Source of the DNA: Allobogoriella alba
Lineage (GTDB): Bacteria > Actinomycetota > Actinomycetes > Actinomycetales > Actinomycetaceae
DNA length: 64,000 nt
NCBI RefSeq assembly: GCF_042665525.1
Contig: NZ_JBHTCQ010000004.1
Coordinates: 299,253 to 363,252 of the forward strand
Reading direction: 5' to 3'
Shown here: one piece after another, positions 8,233 to 16,770 of the stretch
Numbering within the stretch: the first letter of the stretch is position 1
Layout of the letters: each line of letters starts with the position of its first letter
Position numbers and translations under genes: made by a program
The notes under the pieces: generated by a model
What the model was told of the DNA's origin: nothing
Databases searched by the model: none
The model's input: only the letters and a program-made list of their open reading frames with translations

Positions 8233-9974
8233 GCCGCCTCCTCCGCGCTGAGCTGGGAGTAGACGATCTCGCGGTAGGTCTCGGAGGTCTCCATCAGCTC
8301 GGTGTGCGTCCCGAGCCCCACCACCGCGCCGTCGTCGAGCACGACGATCTGGTCGGCGTCCCTGATGGAGGCGACGCGCTGCCCGACCACGAGGATCGTC
8401 GCCCCGCCCGTCGCCGCCGGCAGGTCAGCGCGCAGCCGCGCGTCCGTGGCGAAGTCCAGGGCCGAGAAGGAGTCGTCGAAGAGGTAGACGTCCGCCGGGC
8501 GCAACAGGGCACGGGCGATGGCGAGCCGCTGCTTCTGGCCGCCGGAGAAGTTCGAGCCGCCCTGCTCCACGGGCGCCTCCAGGCCGGCCTCGAGCGCCTC
8601 GACGAAGTCGCGGGCCTGCGCGAGCTCCAACGCCCGCCACAGCTGCTCGTCGGTGGCGTCCGGCCGACCGTGCCGCAACGTGGAGGCGACGGTGCCGGAG
8701 AACAGGTACGCCTTCTGCGGGACGACGGCGACGCGTTCGCGCAGCTCGCCGGGGTCGAGCTCGCGCACATCGATCCCGCCGACGCGCACCGCGCCCGCGG
8801 TGACGTCGATGAGCCGCGGGACGAGGTTGACGAGCGTGGACTTGCCGGAGCCGGTGGAGCCGATGACTGCCGTCGTCGTGCCCGGGCTCAGCCGGAGAGT
8901 GACGTCCCGCAGCACCGGCTCGTCGGCGCCCGGGTAGCCGAAGGTGGCACCGTCGAGCTCCACCGTGAGCCCGCGACCGCGGCCCGGTTCCGGCAGGCTG
9001 CGCGGCCGCTCCGGCGCCAGAATCGCCGGCTCGACGTCCAGGACGGCGCGGACGCGCCCGGCGGCCACCTCCGCGCGCGGCACCATCATGAACATCATCA
9101 CGGCCATCATCACGGCCATGAGGATCTGCAGGAGGTAGCTGAGGAACGCGATCAGGGCGCCCGGATCCATGTCACCGGCGTCGATCCGGCCGGCGCCGAA
9201 CCAGACGACTGCGACGGACGAGGCCCCGATGATGAGCTGGACCAGCGGGAAGAGCAGCGCCATGACGCGGCCGACGCCCAGCGCCGTGCCGTACAGCTCC
9301 TGGTTGGCACCCTCGAACCGGTCTCGTTCGGTCGGCTGCCGGTTGAACGAGCGCACCACCCGCACGCCGGAGATCTGCTCGCGCAGGACGAGGTTGATCC
9401 GGTCGATGCGCTGCTGCATCTGCCGGAACAGCGGGCCCATCCGGCGGATCCCGAGCGCGAGGACCACCAGCAGGACCGGCACCACCACGAGCAGCAGGGC
9501 CGAGAGGCCGATGTCCTGGCGCAGCGCCATGATCACGCCACCGATCATGTTGATCGGGGCCATGACCATGATGGTGAACGTCATGGCCGTCACCATCTGG
9601 ATCTGCTGGACGTCGTTCGTGCTGCGGGTGATGAGCGACGGCGCACCGAACCGGCCGACCTCGGCCGCGGAGAACCGCTGGACCTTCCCGAATACGGCCG
9701 CACGGATGTCCCGGCCCGCGGCCATGGCGGCGCGTGAGCCGAAGTAGACGGCCGCGATCGCGCAGATGCCCTGGACCACGGACACGCCGAGCATCACGAC
9801 GCCGATGCGCAGGATGTACCCGGTGTCGCCGACGATCACGCCGTGGTCGATGATGTCGGCGTTGAGGCTGGGCAGCGTCAGCGCGGCGAGCGACTGGACC
9901 AGCTGCAGCACGACGACGGCGACCACGGCACCGCCGTAGGGGCGCAGGAAGCGCCGCAGCAGCGAGACGAGCAT
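8229..9974 (-). CDS. ABC exporter half-transporter, degenerate-site subunit
   Basis: 581 aa, membrane domain about 10-300 then ATPase domain. Walker A is GSTGSGKST (372-380) and the signature is intact (FSGGQ, 476-480), but Walker B reads VYLFDD, so the catalytic Glu is replaced by Asp501, and the switch residue is Gln532 (GQR) instead of His. Its own nucleotide site should bind but hardly hydrolyse ATP, while its signature completes the active site of the partner encoded next. A run of about 16 residues rich in Met and Val (MAVMMAVMMFMM) marks the sixth helix. First gene of the pair; 80 bp separate it from the SPFH gene upstream. Confidence 0.92.
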   Translation of the reverse strand: MLVSLLRRFLRPYGGAVVAVVVLQLVQSLAALTLPSLNADIIDHGVIVGDTGYILRIGVVMLGVSVVQGICAIAAVYFGSRAAMAAGRDIRAAVFGKVQRFSAAEVGRFGAPSLITRSTNDVQQIQMVTAMTFTIMVMAPINMIGGVIMALRQDIGLSALLLVVVPVLLVVLALGIRRMGPLFRQMQQRIDRINLVLREQISGVRVVRSFNRQPTERDRFEGANQELYGTALGVGRVMALLFPLVQLIIGASSVAVVWFGAGRIDAGDMDPGALIAFLSYLLQILMAVMMAVMMFMMVPRAEVAAGRVRAVLDVEPAILAPERPRSLPEPGRGRGLTVELDGATFGYPGADEPVLRDVTLRLSPGTTTAVIGSTGSGKSTLVNLVPRLIDVTAGAVRVGGIDVRELDPGELRERVAVVPQKAYLFSGTVASTLRHGRPDATDEQLWRALELAQARDFVEALEAGLEAPVEQGGSNFSGGQKQRLAIARALLRPADVYLFDDSFSALDFATDARLRADLPAATGGATILVVGQRVASIRDADQIVVLDDGAVVGLGTHTELMETSETYREIVYSQLSAEEAA

Positions 9975-10053
9975 CAGGCCTTCTTCGTGATCCGTGGCCG
10001 CGCGCGACGCGGCCCGGCCACTCTAGTTCCGAACCGCGGCGTGGCGCTCGCGC

Positions 10054-11328
10054 CTACTGCTGGGGCGGCGGCCCGCCCTGCTGGGGCGGCTCCCCACCCT
10101 GCTGCGGCGGCCTGTTCGGCGGCGGGGCGAAGCGTGCGCCGTCGTCGGGCCGGCCGGTCGGCGCGGCCGGGCCACTCGACCCGGCCGGCGACTGCCCCTG
10201 CGGACGGGCCTCGGTCGGTCGCTGGCCGGCCTCGGCGGACCGGGACGGCCGCGCCCCGCTGTGCTCGCCGGCGGTCGACGCCTCCGACGTCGCCTGCTCC
10301 GCCTCGCCACGTGCCTCGGCGAGCGCCTCACCCGGGTCCTGCAGCGTGGTCTCCTGCAGCGCCGTCGCGACGCCGGAGTCCTCGTCGCCGAAGTCCACCG
10401 TCGGGTGCGGTTCGTCGTCGGCGTCGCCGCTCCCGCCGACGGAGGGACCGCCGAACCCGCGGGAGATGCCCTGGAGGGCCGCGGTGAACTCGGTGGGCAC
10501 CACCCACATCTTGGAGGAGCTCCCGTTGGCGATCTCCGGCAGCATCTGCAGGTACTGGTAGGCCAGCAGCCGGCTGTCGGGCTTGCCGCGGTGGATGGCG
10601 TCGAAGACCTGCAGGATCGCGCGGGACTCACCCTGCGCCTTGAGGATCGCAGACTGCGCCTGGCCCTCGGCCCGCAGAATGGCCGACTGCTTCTCACCCT
10701 CGGCGGTGAGGATCTGCGACTGCTTGACACCCTCGGCGGTGAGGATCGCCGCACGCCGGTCGCGCTCGGCGCGCATCTGCTGCTCCATCGCGCCCTGCAC
10801 GGAGGCGGGCGGGTCGATGGCCTTGAGCTCGACCCGGTTGACGCGGATGCCCCAGCGGCCGGTGGCCTCGTCGAGCACGCCGCGCAGCTGACCGTTGATC
10901 TGGTCGCGGCTGGTCAGCGTCTGCTCGAGGTCCATCGAGCCGATGACGTTACGCAAGGTGGTGACCGTCAGCTGCTCGATACCCGTGACGTAGTTCGCGA
11001 TCTCGTAGGTGGCGGCCTTGGGGTCGGTGACCTGGAAGTAGATGACGGTGTCGATGTTGACCGTGAGGTTGTCGGAGGTGATCACCGGCTGCGGCGGGAA
11101 GGAGACCACCTGCTCACGCAGGTCGACACCCGAGCGCACCTTGTCCACGAAGGGGATGAGCAGGTGCAGGCCGGCGTACATCGTCGCCTGGTACTTGCCC
11201 AGGCGTTCGACGATCAGCGCGACGGCCTGCGGCACGATCCGGACGGCGCGCCACACCGTCACCGCCGCGAAGATGAGCAGGACGACCGCGATGATCGTCA
11301 GGACGGTGCCCCCCAGGGTGTCTCCCAT
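10054..11328 (-). CDS. SPFH/band 7 (stomatin-like) membrane protein with Pro/Gln-rich tail
   Basis: 424 aa. One N-terminal membrane helix (about 8-28), then the SPFH domain (about 30-190; RLGKYQATMYAGLHLLIPFVD, VITSDNLTVNIDTVIYFQV, RNVIGSMDLEQTLTSRDQIN). A helical stretch follows with repeated AEG(x)KQSxIL units (about 195-240), the coiled coil that makes these proteins assemble into rings. Residues about 300-424 are low-complexity acidic, then Pro/Gly/Gln-rich, ending in short PPQQGG-type repeats. SPFH proteins scaffold membrane microdomains and guard membrane proteases. It is third in an NfeD, short SPFH, long SPFH row. GAGGGAAC forms the ribosome site. Confidence 0.9.
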   Translation of the reverse strand: MGDTLGGTVLTIIAVVLLIFAAVTVWRAVRIVPQAVALIVERLGKYQATMYAGLHLLIPFVDKVRSGVDLREQVVSFPPQPVITSDNLTVNIDTVIYFQVTDPKAATYEIANYVTGIEQLTVTTLRNVIGSMDLEQTLTSRDQINGQLRGVLDEATGRWGIRVNRVELKAIDPPASVQGAMEQQMRAERDRRAAILTAEGVKQSQILTAEGEKQSAILRAEGQAQSAILKAQGESRAILQVFDAIHRGKPDSRLLAYQYLQMLPEIANGSSSKMWVVPTEFTAALQGISRGFGGPSVGGSGDADDEPHPTVDFGDEDSGVATALQETTLQDPGEALAEARGEAEQATSEASTAGEHSGARPSRSAEAGQRPTEARPQGQSPAGSSGPAAPTGRPDDGARFAPPPNRPPQQGGEPPQQGGPPPQQ

Positions 11329-11384
11329 GATGTTCCCTCGTCTGTCGAGATGTGCGTCGGTCGTTGTGGTTCGTGCTGCGCTGG

Positions 11385-11918
11385 TCAGTGGTGGGGCTGC
11401 GAGGCCTCGCCGACCCCGGTGTGCTGCTGCTCGCGCAGCCGCACGCTGTCGATCTGGATCCCGCGGCGGGCACTCTCGGCCCCGGCTCGGGACCGCACGT
11501 CGCTCGCGACCGCCTGGAGGGCGGCACGCAGGTCCTCCGAGTCCATCGGCTCACCGGACCTGCGCAGCGCGTCCACGACGAGCCGCTCGAGGAACGCGCC
11601 GTGGTCGGTCTCACCCTGGGTGAAGGCCACCGGGTCGACGACTCGGAACATCACCTCGCCGTCGGCCCGCACCACGAGACGGTCGCGGGCCACGACCGGG
11701 ACGCCGGAGAGTCGCAGGGCCTGTTCCCGCATGTCCACCGTCCCTCGGGCGCGGTCGAGGAACGGGACGAGCAGATGCACCCCCGGCGTGAGCGTGCGCC
11801 GTGCGCCGCCCCGCTCGACGACGAGCGTGCGTGCCGCCGGCACGACCTTCACCGCGCTGATCAGCAGGACGACGACGAGCAGCAGGAGGCCGAGCGACAG
11901 CCAGATCTCCATGCTCAT
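11385..11918 (-). CDS. Short second SPFH/band 7 protein
   Basis: 177 aa. A membrane helix (about 5-25) is followed by a band 7 core (VVPAARTLVVERGGARRTLTP, then VHLLVPFLDRARGTVDMREQ) and a shortened helical part. Compared with its 424-aa neighbour it stops just after the SPFH domain, at a point equal to IRVNRVELK, with no AEG(x)KQS coiled-coil repeats and no tail. It may cap or regulate oligomers of the longer paralogue. The ATG has a strong AGGGAAGGA ribosome site and lies 13 bp after the NfeD stop. A second Met two codons later is an alternative start. Confidence 0.82.
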   Translation of the reverse strand: MSMEIWLSLGLLLLVVVLLISAVKVVPAARTLVVERGGARRTLTPGVHLLVPFLDRARGTVDMREQALRLSGVPVVARDRLVVRADGEVMFRVVDPVAFTQGETDHGAFLERLVVDALRRSGEPMDSEDLRAALQAVASDVRSRAGAESARRGIQIDSVRLREQQHTGVGEASQPHH

Positions 11919-11931
11919 GTCCTTCCCTCGC

Positions 11932-12408
11932 TCAGACGCCGTAGCCGGGGTACGGGGTCTGGTCGGTCACGGTCTGGTCGGGAACCGGCTCGACGACGGC
12001 CGTGGCGCCGTCGATGCGCACGACGCGGACGGTCGAGTCCACGGGGAGCACCGCCCCCTGCTGGACGGCACGGGCCGACCACACCTCGCCGGCGAGCTTG
12101 ATCCGGCCGGCACGCTCGGTGACGTCCGAGACCACGGTCGCCTCGCGGCCCACGTGCGCGGCCACGTTCGTCACGGTCTCCGGCGAGGACCGCTCGAGGA
12201 ACTCCTTGGCCCACGGGCGCACGAGGAAGAGCAGCACGACCGAGACGACGGCGACGACCACGAGCTGGACCCAGAACGGCGCGCCGATGAGGGAGACGAG
12301 GACGCCGGCGAGTGCTCCGCCGGCGAGCATCAGGAAGATGAGATCGACCGTCAGCATCTCGATGACGCCGAGGATCAGGGCCGCACCGAGCCACCACAGC
12401 CAGGCCAT
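11932..12408 (-). CDS. NfeD-family membrane protein
   Basis: 158 aa. Two to three membrane helices fill residues about 1-75, with LGVIEMLTVDLIFLMLAGGA in the first pair. The C-terminal OB-fold domain (about 95-150) reads VGREATVVSDV, AGRIKLAGEVWSARAV, and TVRVVRIDGATAVVEP, all typical of short NfeD proteins. NfeD partners are usually encoded beside SPFH proteins and help build or regulate their membrane assemblies, as here. It is the first gene of the unit, with ribosome site GAGGAGGGGAC before ATG. It lacks the N-terminal ClpP-like protease of long NfeD proteins. Confidence 0.9.
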   Translation of the reverse strand: MAWLWWLGAALILGVIEMLTVDLIFLMLAGGALAGVLVSLIGAPFWVQLVVVAVVSVVLLFLVRPWAKEFLERSSPETVTNVAAHVGREATVVSDVTERAGRIKLAGEVWSARAVQQGAVLPVDSTVRVVRIDGATAVVEPVPDQTVTDQTPYPGYGV

Positions 12409-12527
12409 GTCCCCTCCTCGATACCGTCCCTGCTCCGTGGCGACCTGCGACGACGCAGGTCGCGGCCCATGCGGGCCTACCGCCCGATCCTACCGATCCG
12501 CGGGCTCGCTGTGGCCCTGCCCACAGG

Positions 12528-13322
12528 TCACGACGCGCCGCCGGCGGCCCGTGCGCTGTAGCGGTCCCGGTGCCGCTCGACCTCGAGCTCCAGCCCGAAT
12601 GCCTGGGAGAGGTGCTGCGGCGTCATGACGTCGGCGATCGGCCCGGCGGTCACCACCCCGCCGTCGCGCAGGAGCAGGGCGTGCGTGAACCCGGAGGGGA
12701 TCTCCTCGACGTGATGGGTCACCAGGACGATGACGGGCGACCGGCCGTCGGCGGCGAGCTCGGACAGCGCGCTCATCAGCTCCTCGCGGCCGCCGAGGTC
12801 CAGGCCCGCGGCCGGCTCGTCGAGGAGGAGGACCTCCGGGTCCGGCATGAGCGCGCGGGCGATCTGCACGCGCTTGCGCTCCCCGGAGCTGAGGGTGCCG
12901 TACGTCCGCCCGGCCAGGTGGCCCACGCCGAAGACGTCGAGGAGGGACCGGGCGCGCTCCAGGTCGAGCTCCTCGTACTCCTCGCGCCAGCGGCCGGTGA
13001 TCCCGTAGGAGGCCGTGACGACGACGTCCGCGACGCGCTCGCCGAGGGGCAGGCGCTGGTCGAGGGCCGCGGAGGAGAGCCCCACGAGGGGGCGCAGCTC
13101 GGACAGGTCCGTGCGTCCGACCTGCTCACCGATGATGGAGACAGTGCCGGAGGTCGGGTGCAGCCGGCCGGCCACCAGCTGGATGACGGTGGTCTTCCCC
13201 GCCCCGTTGGGTCCCAGCACCACCCACCGGTCGCCCTCGTCCACCGACCAGCTGACGTGGTCCAGGAGCAGCTTGTCGCCGCGACGGACCGAGACGTCGT
13301 TCAGCTCGAGCACATCACCCAT
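12528..13322 (-). CDS. Orphan ABC transporter ATP-binding protein
   Basis: 264 aa, a single ATPase domain with Walker A GPNGAGKTT, signature LSSGERKRVQIARAL, Walker B VLLLDEP and switch histidine in VLVTHHVEE. No membrane subunit lies beside it. The sequence pattern (VSWSVDEGDRWVVLGPNG, and LSSGE rather than LSGGQ) is that of a widespread lone ATPase near glg/serB genes in actinobacteria, related to the ModF/YbbA-like group with no known transport partner. It could be a soluble regulatory ATPase or serve a distant permease. Divergent from the leaderless gene that follows. Confidence 0.85.
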   Translation of the reverse strand: MGDVLELNDVSVRRGDKLLLDHVSWSVDEGDRWVVLGPNGAGKTTVIQLVAGRLHPTSGTVSIIGEQVGRTDLSELRPLVGLSSAALDQRLPLGERVADVVVTASYGITGRWREEYEELDLERARSLLDVFGVGHLAGRTYGTLSSGERKRVQIARALMPDPEVLLLDEPAAGLDLGGREELMSALSELAADGRSPVIVLVTHHVEEIPSGFTHALLLRDGGVVTAGPIADVMTPQHLSQAFGLELEVERHRDRYSARAAGGAS

Positions 13323-13378
13323 GGCTCGACCCTATGGCAGAACACGCGGTGCCCGAGCCCTCCGCGGGGGCGGGTCTC

Positions 13379-13384
13379 TACCCT
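13379..13384 (+). promoter_or_regulatory. -10 box (TACCCT), leaderless start
   Basis: TACCCT fits TANNNT and ends exactly 7 bases before the GTG of the next gene, with no ribosome site between. This supports both the promoter and the chosen GTG start. Confidence 0.5.
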
Positions 13385-13391
13385 GGTCACC

Positions 13392-14195
13392 GTGTCCGGC
13401 CACCCGACCCTCAGACTGCCCGCATCGGTGACGCTCGCGCTGTGGGTGCCGGTCGTGGACGGTCCGGAGACGGCCCGCCGGGCCGCCCGGGCCGTCGCCG
13501 GACCCGACGTGCACCGCGTGCGTGAGCGCGGCCCGCTGCTGACCGGGGCGACCACACTCGAAGAGCTCCTCCTCGAGCTGACGCCGGTCGGCGAGGTCGG
13601 TGCCGTACTGCCCCGCCCGGGTGACCCGATGGGTGCCCCCGCGGTCCGGTCGGCGGACCTGCTCGAGGCCGGCGAGGGTGTCCTCCTGCGGCGCCCGGAC
13701 GGGACCGGCGAGCGGTGCGCGGTGCTCGTTCCGGAGATCGAGGTCTTCGGCAGCGTGCTGGAGCCGGGGGCGATCGTCACGTGGCACGTCGACCACGACC
13801 TGACCGAGCAGCTGCCCGTCCCGAGCCTGCTGCTGGCCGGTATCGACTCCCTCTCGCACGCGCGCCGGCAGATCCAGCTCGCTCTCACCGAGGCGGTGGA
13901 GGCGCTCGAGGAGCTCGACGTCGCCCGGGACCGCCCCGACCTCGCGGACCAGATCCTCGACCTCTCGCTCGCCACCCTGCCCGACGAGCTTCTCCCGACG
14001 GACCTGGACCCGAGGCAGGTGGATGTCCTCGAACGTGCCGCGCGGGTCCTCACGATCGTCGAGCTGGCCACCGGTGACGACGGCGCCGCCGTCACCGCCG
14101 TGCAGGCGGGTGCGCGCGCGCAGACGCTCGCCGAGGTGGCGACGGCGGCCCGGCACGCCCTCGCTGCGGCCAGCGCGACCCGTCTGGCGGGCTAG
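13392..14195 (+). CDS. Conserved hypothetical protein (267 aa)
   Basis: 267 aa, soluble and acidic, with no signal peptide or membrane helix. I do not recognise a catalytic motif. The N-terminal half looks alpha/beta (LALWVPVVDGPETARRAARA; AVLVPEIEVFGSVLEPGAIV), with WHVDHDLTEQLPVPS in the middle. The C-terminal half is helical and rich in Ala, Leu and Glu. Genes of this kind sit next to glg/serB clusters in Micrococcales, so it is likely a lineage-specific conserved protein rather than a random frame. Its TAG stop overlaps the TAG stop of the convergent DUF4185 gene in the palindrome CTAG. Confidence 0.65.
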   Translation: MSGHPTLRLPASVTLALWVPVVDGPETARRAARAVAGPDVHRVRERGPLLTGATTLEELLLELTPVGEVGAVLPRPGDPMGAPAVRSADLLEAGEGVLLRRPDGTGERCAVLVPEIEVFGSVLEPGAIVTWHVDHDLTEQLPVPSLLLAGIDSLSHARRQIQLALTEAVEALEELDVARDRPDLADQILDLSLATLPDELLPTDLDPRQVDVLERAARVLTIVELATGDDGAAVTAVQAGARAQTLAEVATAARHALAAASATRLAG

Positions 14196-15325
14196 GCGAG
14201 GCCCTGCACCCGGAACTGCATCGAGTGGTACACCGCGTTGGTCGTGGTGTTCCACTGGCTCACCGTCATGTGCAGGTCGGCGAGCGTGGAGCCCGGGATG
14301 ATGTACGGGCCGTAGAGCTGGGCGACGTGGGTGTCGTCCTCCTGGCCCCACTCACCGCCGTGGATGAGTGTCGTCCGCGGCGCGACGGTCAGATCGTCCG
14401 TCGGGGTGTTCAGCACCATGGCGTCGATGCGGTAGTCGGCCTCGCTGAAGCCGGTGAACAGCCACTTCCCGTCGATCGGCCGCAGGCACATCTCGCCCCA
14501 CCGGCCGCCGAGGATGACGGCGGCGCTCTCCCCGGGCGAGCCCCACCGCCACCGGGTGCCGTCCCAGACCCACGGCTCGTAGGCGGCCGCGTTGCCGAGC
14601 TCGGTCTCCCGGATCCGGTTCAGGACGATGCCCTTGTCCCGCTGGAAACCGGTGCCGAAGGCGTAGACGTAGCCGTCGTTGCCCCGCCCCCAGGTGATGC
14701 ACTGGAAATGGCCGCCGTCCTTGTCGGCCGGCAGGTTCAGACCGGTGTGCTGCCACGTGGCGCCCGAGTCGTCGGACCGCCAGACCTCCGTCCAGCGGAC
14801 CATGCCGAACTCCGGCCCGTTGACGATGGCGTGCAGGTACATGGTCCCGCCGATGGTGATGACGTCGGAGGGGATCACGGTCTGGATGTAGCCGTCGTGC
14901 TCGTAATGCCAGAGCTGGGCGGCGACGTCACCGCCGACCGCGGCGTCGAAGGTCACGCCGGCGGCGAGGTCGGTGGTCCCGGACCACAGGGCGACCGGCG
15001 AGCGCCAGTTCGCACCGCCGACGTGGTCGGCCCAGGTGTCCCCGAAGACGTAGATCGTGCGCCCGTCCGGGCACTGCGCAGGGATGCCGAGGTCGGTGGC
15101 TCCGATGCCGAACTGCACCGGTGTCTGCGTGCCGATGAGGTCCTTGATCTTGGTGACGGTCGGTGCGGCCGCGGCACTGGTGGCCGGTCCGTAGGCGGTG
15201 GCGAGTCCCGCGCCGGCGACGGCCCCGAGGGTGCCGTGCAGGACGGTTCGGCGGGACAGGGCTCGCCGCCCCGTGGGGGGTGTCGGGGTGGTCGGCTCGG
15301 CGTGGTCCGCGGGCTGGCGGTGCAT
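14192..15325 (-). CDS. Tat-exported DUF4185 protein
   Basis: 377 aa. The N terminus has a twin-arginine signal: a polar Pro/Thr-rich stretch, then SRRTVLHG (about 24-31), a hydrophobic GAVAGAGLATA stretch and an AAAAP cleavage region near 55. The mature part matches DUF4185, a beta-propeller family related to GH43/sialidase folds (VFGDTWAD, DDSGATWQHTGLN, YVYAFGTGFQRDKGI). The protein should fold in the cytoplasm and be exported, probably to bind or cleave a polysaccharide. A LacI-type operator about 40 bp upstream suggests sugar-responsive control. It splits an otherwise conserved backbone, so it may be an insertion. Confidence 0.85.
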   Translation of the reverse strand: MHRQPADHAEPTTPTPPTGRRALSRRTVLHGTLGAVAGAGLATAYGPATSAAAAPTVTKIKDLIGTQTPVQFGIGATDLGIPAQCPDGRTIYVFGDTWADHVGGANWRSPVALWSGTTDLAAGVTFDAAVGGDVAAQLWHYEHDGYIQTVIPSDVITIGGTMYLHAIVNGPEFGMVRWTEVWRSDDSGATWQHTGLNLPADKDGGHFQCITWGRGNDGYVYAFGTGFQRDKGIVLNRIRETELGNAAAYEPWVWDGTRWRWGSPGESAAVILGGRWGEMCLRPIDGKWLFTGFSEADYRIDAMVLNTPTDDLTVAPRTTLIHGGEWGQEDDTHVAQLYGPYIIPGSTLADLHMTVSQWNTTTNAVYHSMQFRVQGLA

Positions 15326-15364
15326 CGTGCTTCCTCTCGACAGGTGTTCCGTGCAGTCGTTCGG

Positions 15365-15378
15365 TGCAATCGATTACT
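15365..15378. promoter_or_regulatory. LacI-type operator candidate upstream of DUF4185 gene
   Basis: TGCAATCGATTACT has the central CG and AATCGATT core of LacI-family operators; the outer arms match at 5 of 7 positions. It lies about 40 bp upstream of the DUF4185 start, where a repressor would block transcription. Confidence 0.5.
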
Positions 15379-15468
15379 GCCCTTCGTACCAACTCACCCC
15401 GCCATGACGGAACCCCCCTCGGGCACATCGCTCCGGATGGAAGGTGCCTCAGGCCCGTGGTACGTCGC

Positions 15469-16683
15469 TCACCCGAGAACCTGGCGGTAGACCGCGAGCG
15501 TCCGCTCGGCGACGGCCTCCCAGGAGAAGTAGTCCTCGGCACGACGGCGCCCGGCCGCCCCCATGCGGGCCGCACGGGAGGGGTCGGTCGCGACGGCGGT
15601 GAGCGCCGCCGCGAGGTCCCGTTCGAAGGTCTCGGGGTCCAGCGGCGTGCCGGTTCCGTCGTCGGCCTGCTCGAGCGGCACGAGGGTGCCCGTCACGCCG
15701 TGGTCGACGACCTCGGGGATCCCGCCGGTCGCCGAGGCGACGACCGGCAGCCCGACCGCCATCGCCTCGAGGTTGACGATGCCCAGCGGCTCGTACACGG
15801 ACGGGCAGACGAACACGGTGCTGGCGGCCAGCACGGCGATCAGCTCGGGCCGGGGCAGCATCTCGGAGATCCACACCACCCCGCCACGCCGCGTCTCCAG
15901 GTCCTCGACCAGGGTGGTGACCTCGGCGGCGATCTCGGGCGTGTCCGGCGCGCCGGCGCACAGCACGAGCTGAACCTCCGGCGGCAGGTGCTCGGCGGCG
16001 CGCAGCAGGTGCGGAAGGCCCTTCTGACGCGTGATCCGGCCGACGAAGACGACCGTCGGCCGGTCGGGGTCGATGCCGAGCCGGGACACTGTGGCCGCCG
16101 CGGCCTCCATCTCCTCCCCCGTCGTCGGCCGCTGCCAGCCGTCCAGGTCGATCCCGTTGTGCACCACGTGCACCTTGGCCGGGTCCACCTGCGGGTAGGA
16201 CCGCAGGATGTCCGCCTGCATGCCGGCCGAGACCGCCACGACGGCGGCCGCCTGCTCGTACGCGGTCCGCTCGGCCCAGCCGGACAGCGCGTAGCCGCCG
16301 CCGAGCTGCTCCGCCTTCCACGGGCGCAGCGGCTCCAGCGAGTGGGCGGTCAGCACGTGCGGCACGTCGTGCAGCAGGCCGCCGAGAGTGCCGGCGAGAT
16401 TCGCGTACCAGGTGTGGGAGTGCACGAGGTCGGTCCCGTCGAGGTCCGCCGCGATGGCCAGGTCGACCCCGAACGTCCGCAGCGCGGCGTTGGCGCCCTC
16501 GAGCTCGTGCAGCTCCCGGTAGCCGGTGACGGCGACGTCTCCGGTCTGCTCGCGCGGTCCGTCGAAGGCGTGGACCCGCACGTCGACGTGGCGCCGCAGC
16601 TCGCGCGCCAGCTCCGTCACGTGCACCCCGGCCCCGCCGTAGACGTGGGGTGGGTACTCCCTGGTGAGGAGGTCGACCCGCAT
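15469..16683 (-). CDS. glgA: Glycogen synthase (actinobacterial GT4 type)
   Basis: 404 aa, GT-B fold. The N-terminal domain opens with LLTREYPPHVYGGAGVHVTE, a glycine-rich acceptor-side loop. The C-terminal donor domain has VVFVGRITRQKG and the E-x7-E motif EPLGIVNLE. This is the shorter GT4 form of actinobacteria (also GlgM-like), which uses ADP- or UDP-glucose to extend alpha-1,4-glucan or to make maltose-1-phosphate; which one cannot be settled by eye. The start follows a GGGAG ribosome site and matches the family N terminus. It is divergent from glgC across 87 bp, so the pair acts in the same pathway. Confidence 0.92.
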   Translation of the reverse strand: MRVDLLTREYPPHVYGGAGVHVTELARELRRHVDVRVHAFDGPREQTGDVAVTGYRELHELEGANAALRTFGVDLAIAADLDGTDLVHSHTWYANLAGTLGGLLHDVPHVLTAHSLEPLRPWKAEQLGGGYALSGWAERTAYEQAAAVVAVSAGMQADILRSYPQVDPAKVHVVHNGIDLDGWQRPTTGEEMEAAAATVSRLGIDPDRPTVVFVGRITRQKGLPHLLRAAEHLPPEVQLVLCAGAPDTPEIAAEVTTLVEDLETRRGGVVWISEMLPRPELIAVLAASTVFVCPSVYEPLGIVNLEAMAVGLPVVASATGGIPEVVDHGVTGTLVPLEQADDGTGTPLDPETFERDLAAALTAVATDPSRAARMGAAGRRRAEDYFSWEAVAERTLAVYRQVLG

Positions 16684-16757
16684 GCTGGCACTCCCGTCTC
16701 GTCGGTCTCGGCGATCCGGCCACCAGCATGCCGTGGTGGCGGGCGGGTGGACACCTC

Positions 16758-16763
16758 TAAGGT
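16758..16763 (+). promoter_or_regulatory. -10 box (TAAGGT) of glgC
   Basis: TAAGGT fits TANNNT and ends 7 bases before the glgC ATG with no ribosome site between, so a leaderless transcript is likely. No good -35 element is visible. Confidence 0.45.
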
Positions 16764-16770
16764 CTGCCAC

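Noticed and set aside
6274..8262. Long open frame on the plus strand opposite the ABC exporter gene
   Set aside because: It is rich in His, Asp, Arg and Gly with no domain, and arises from GC-rich third positions of the real minus-strand gene.
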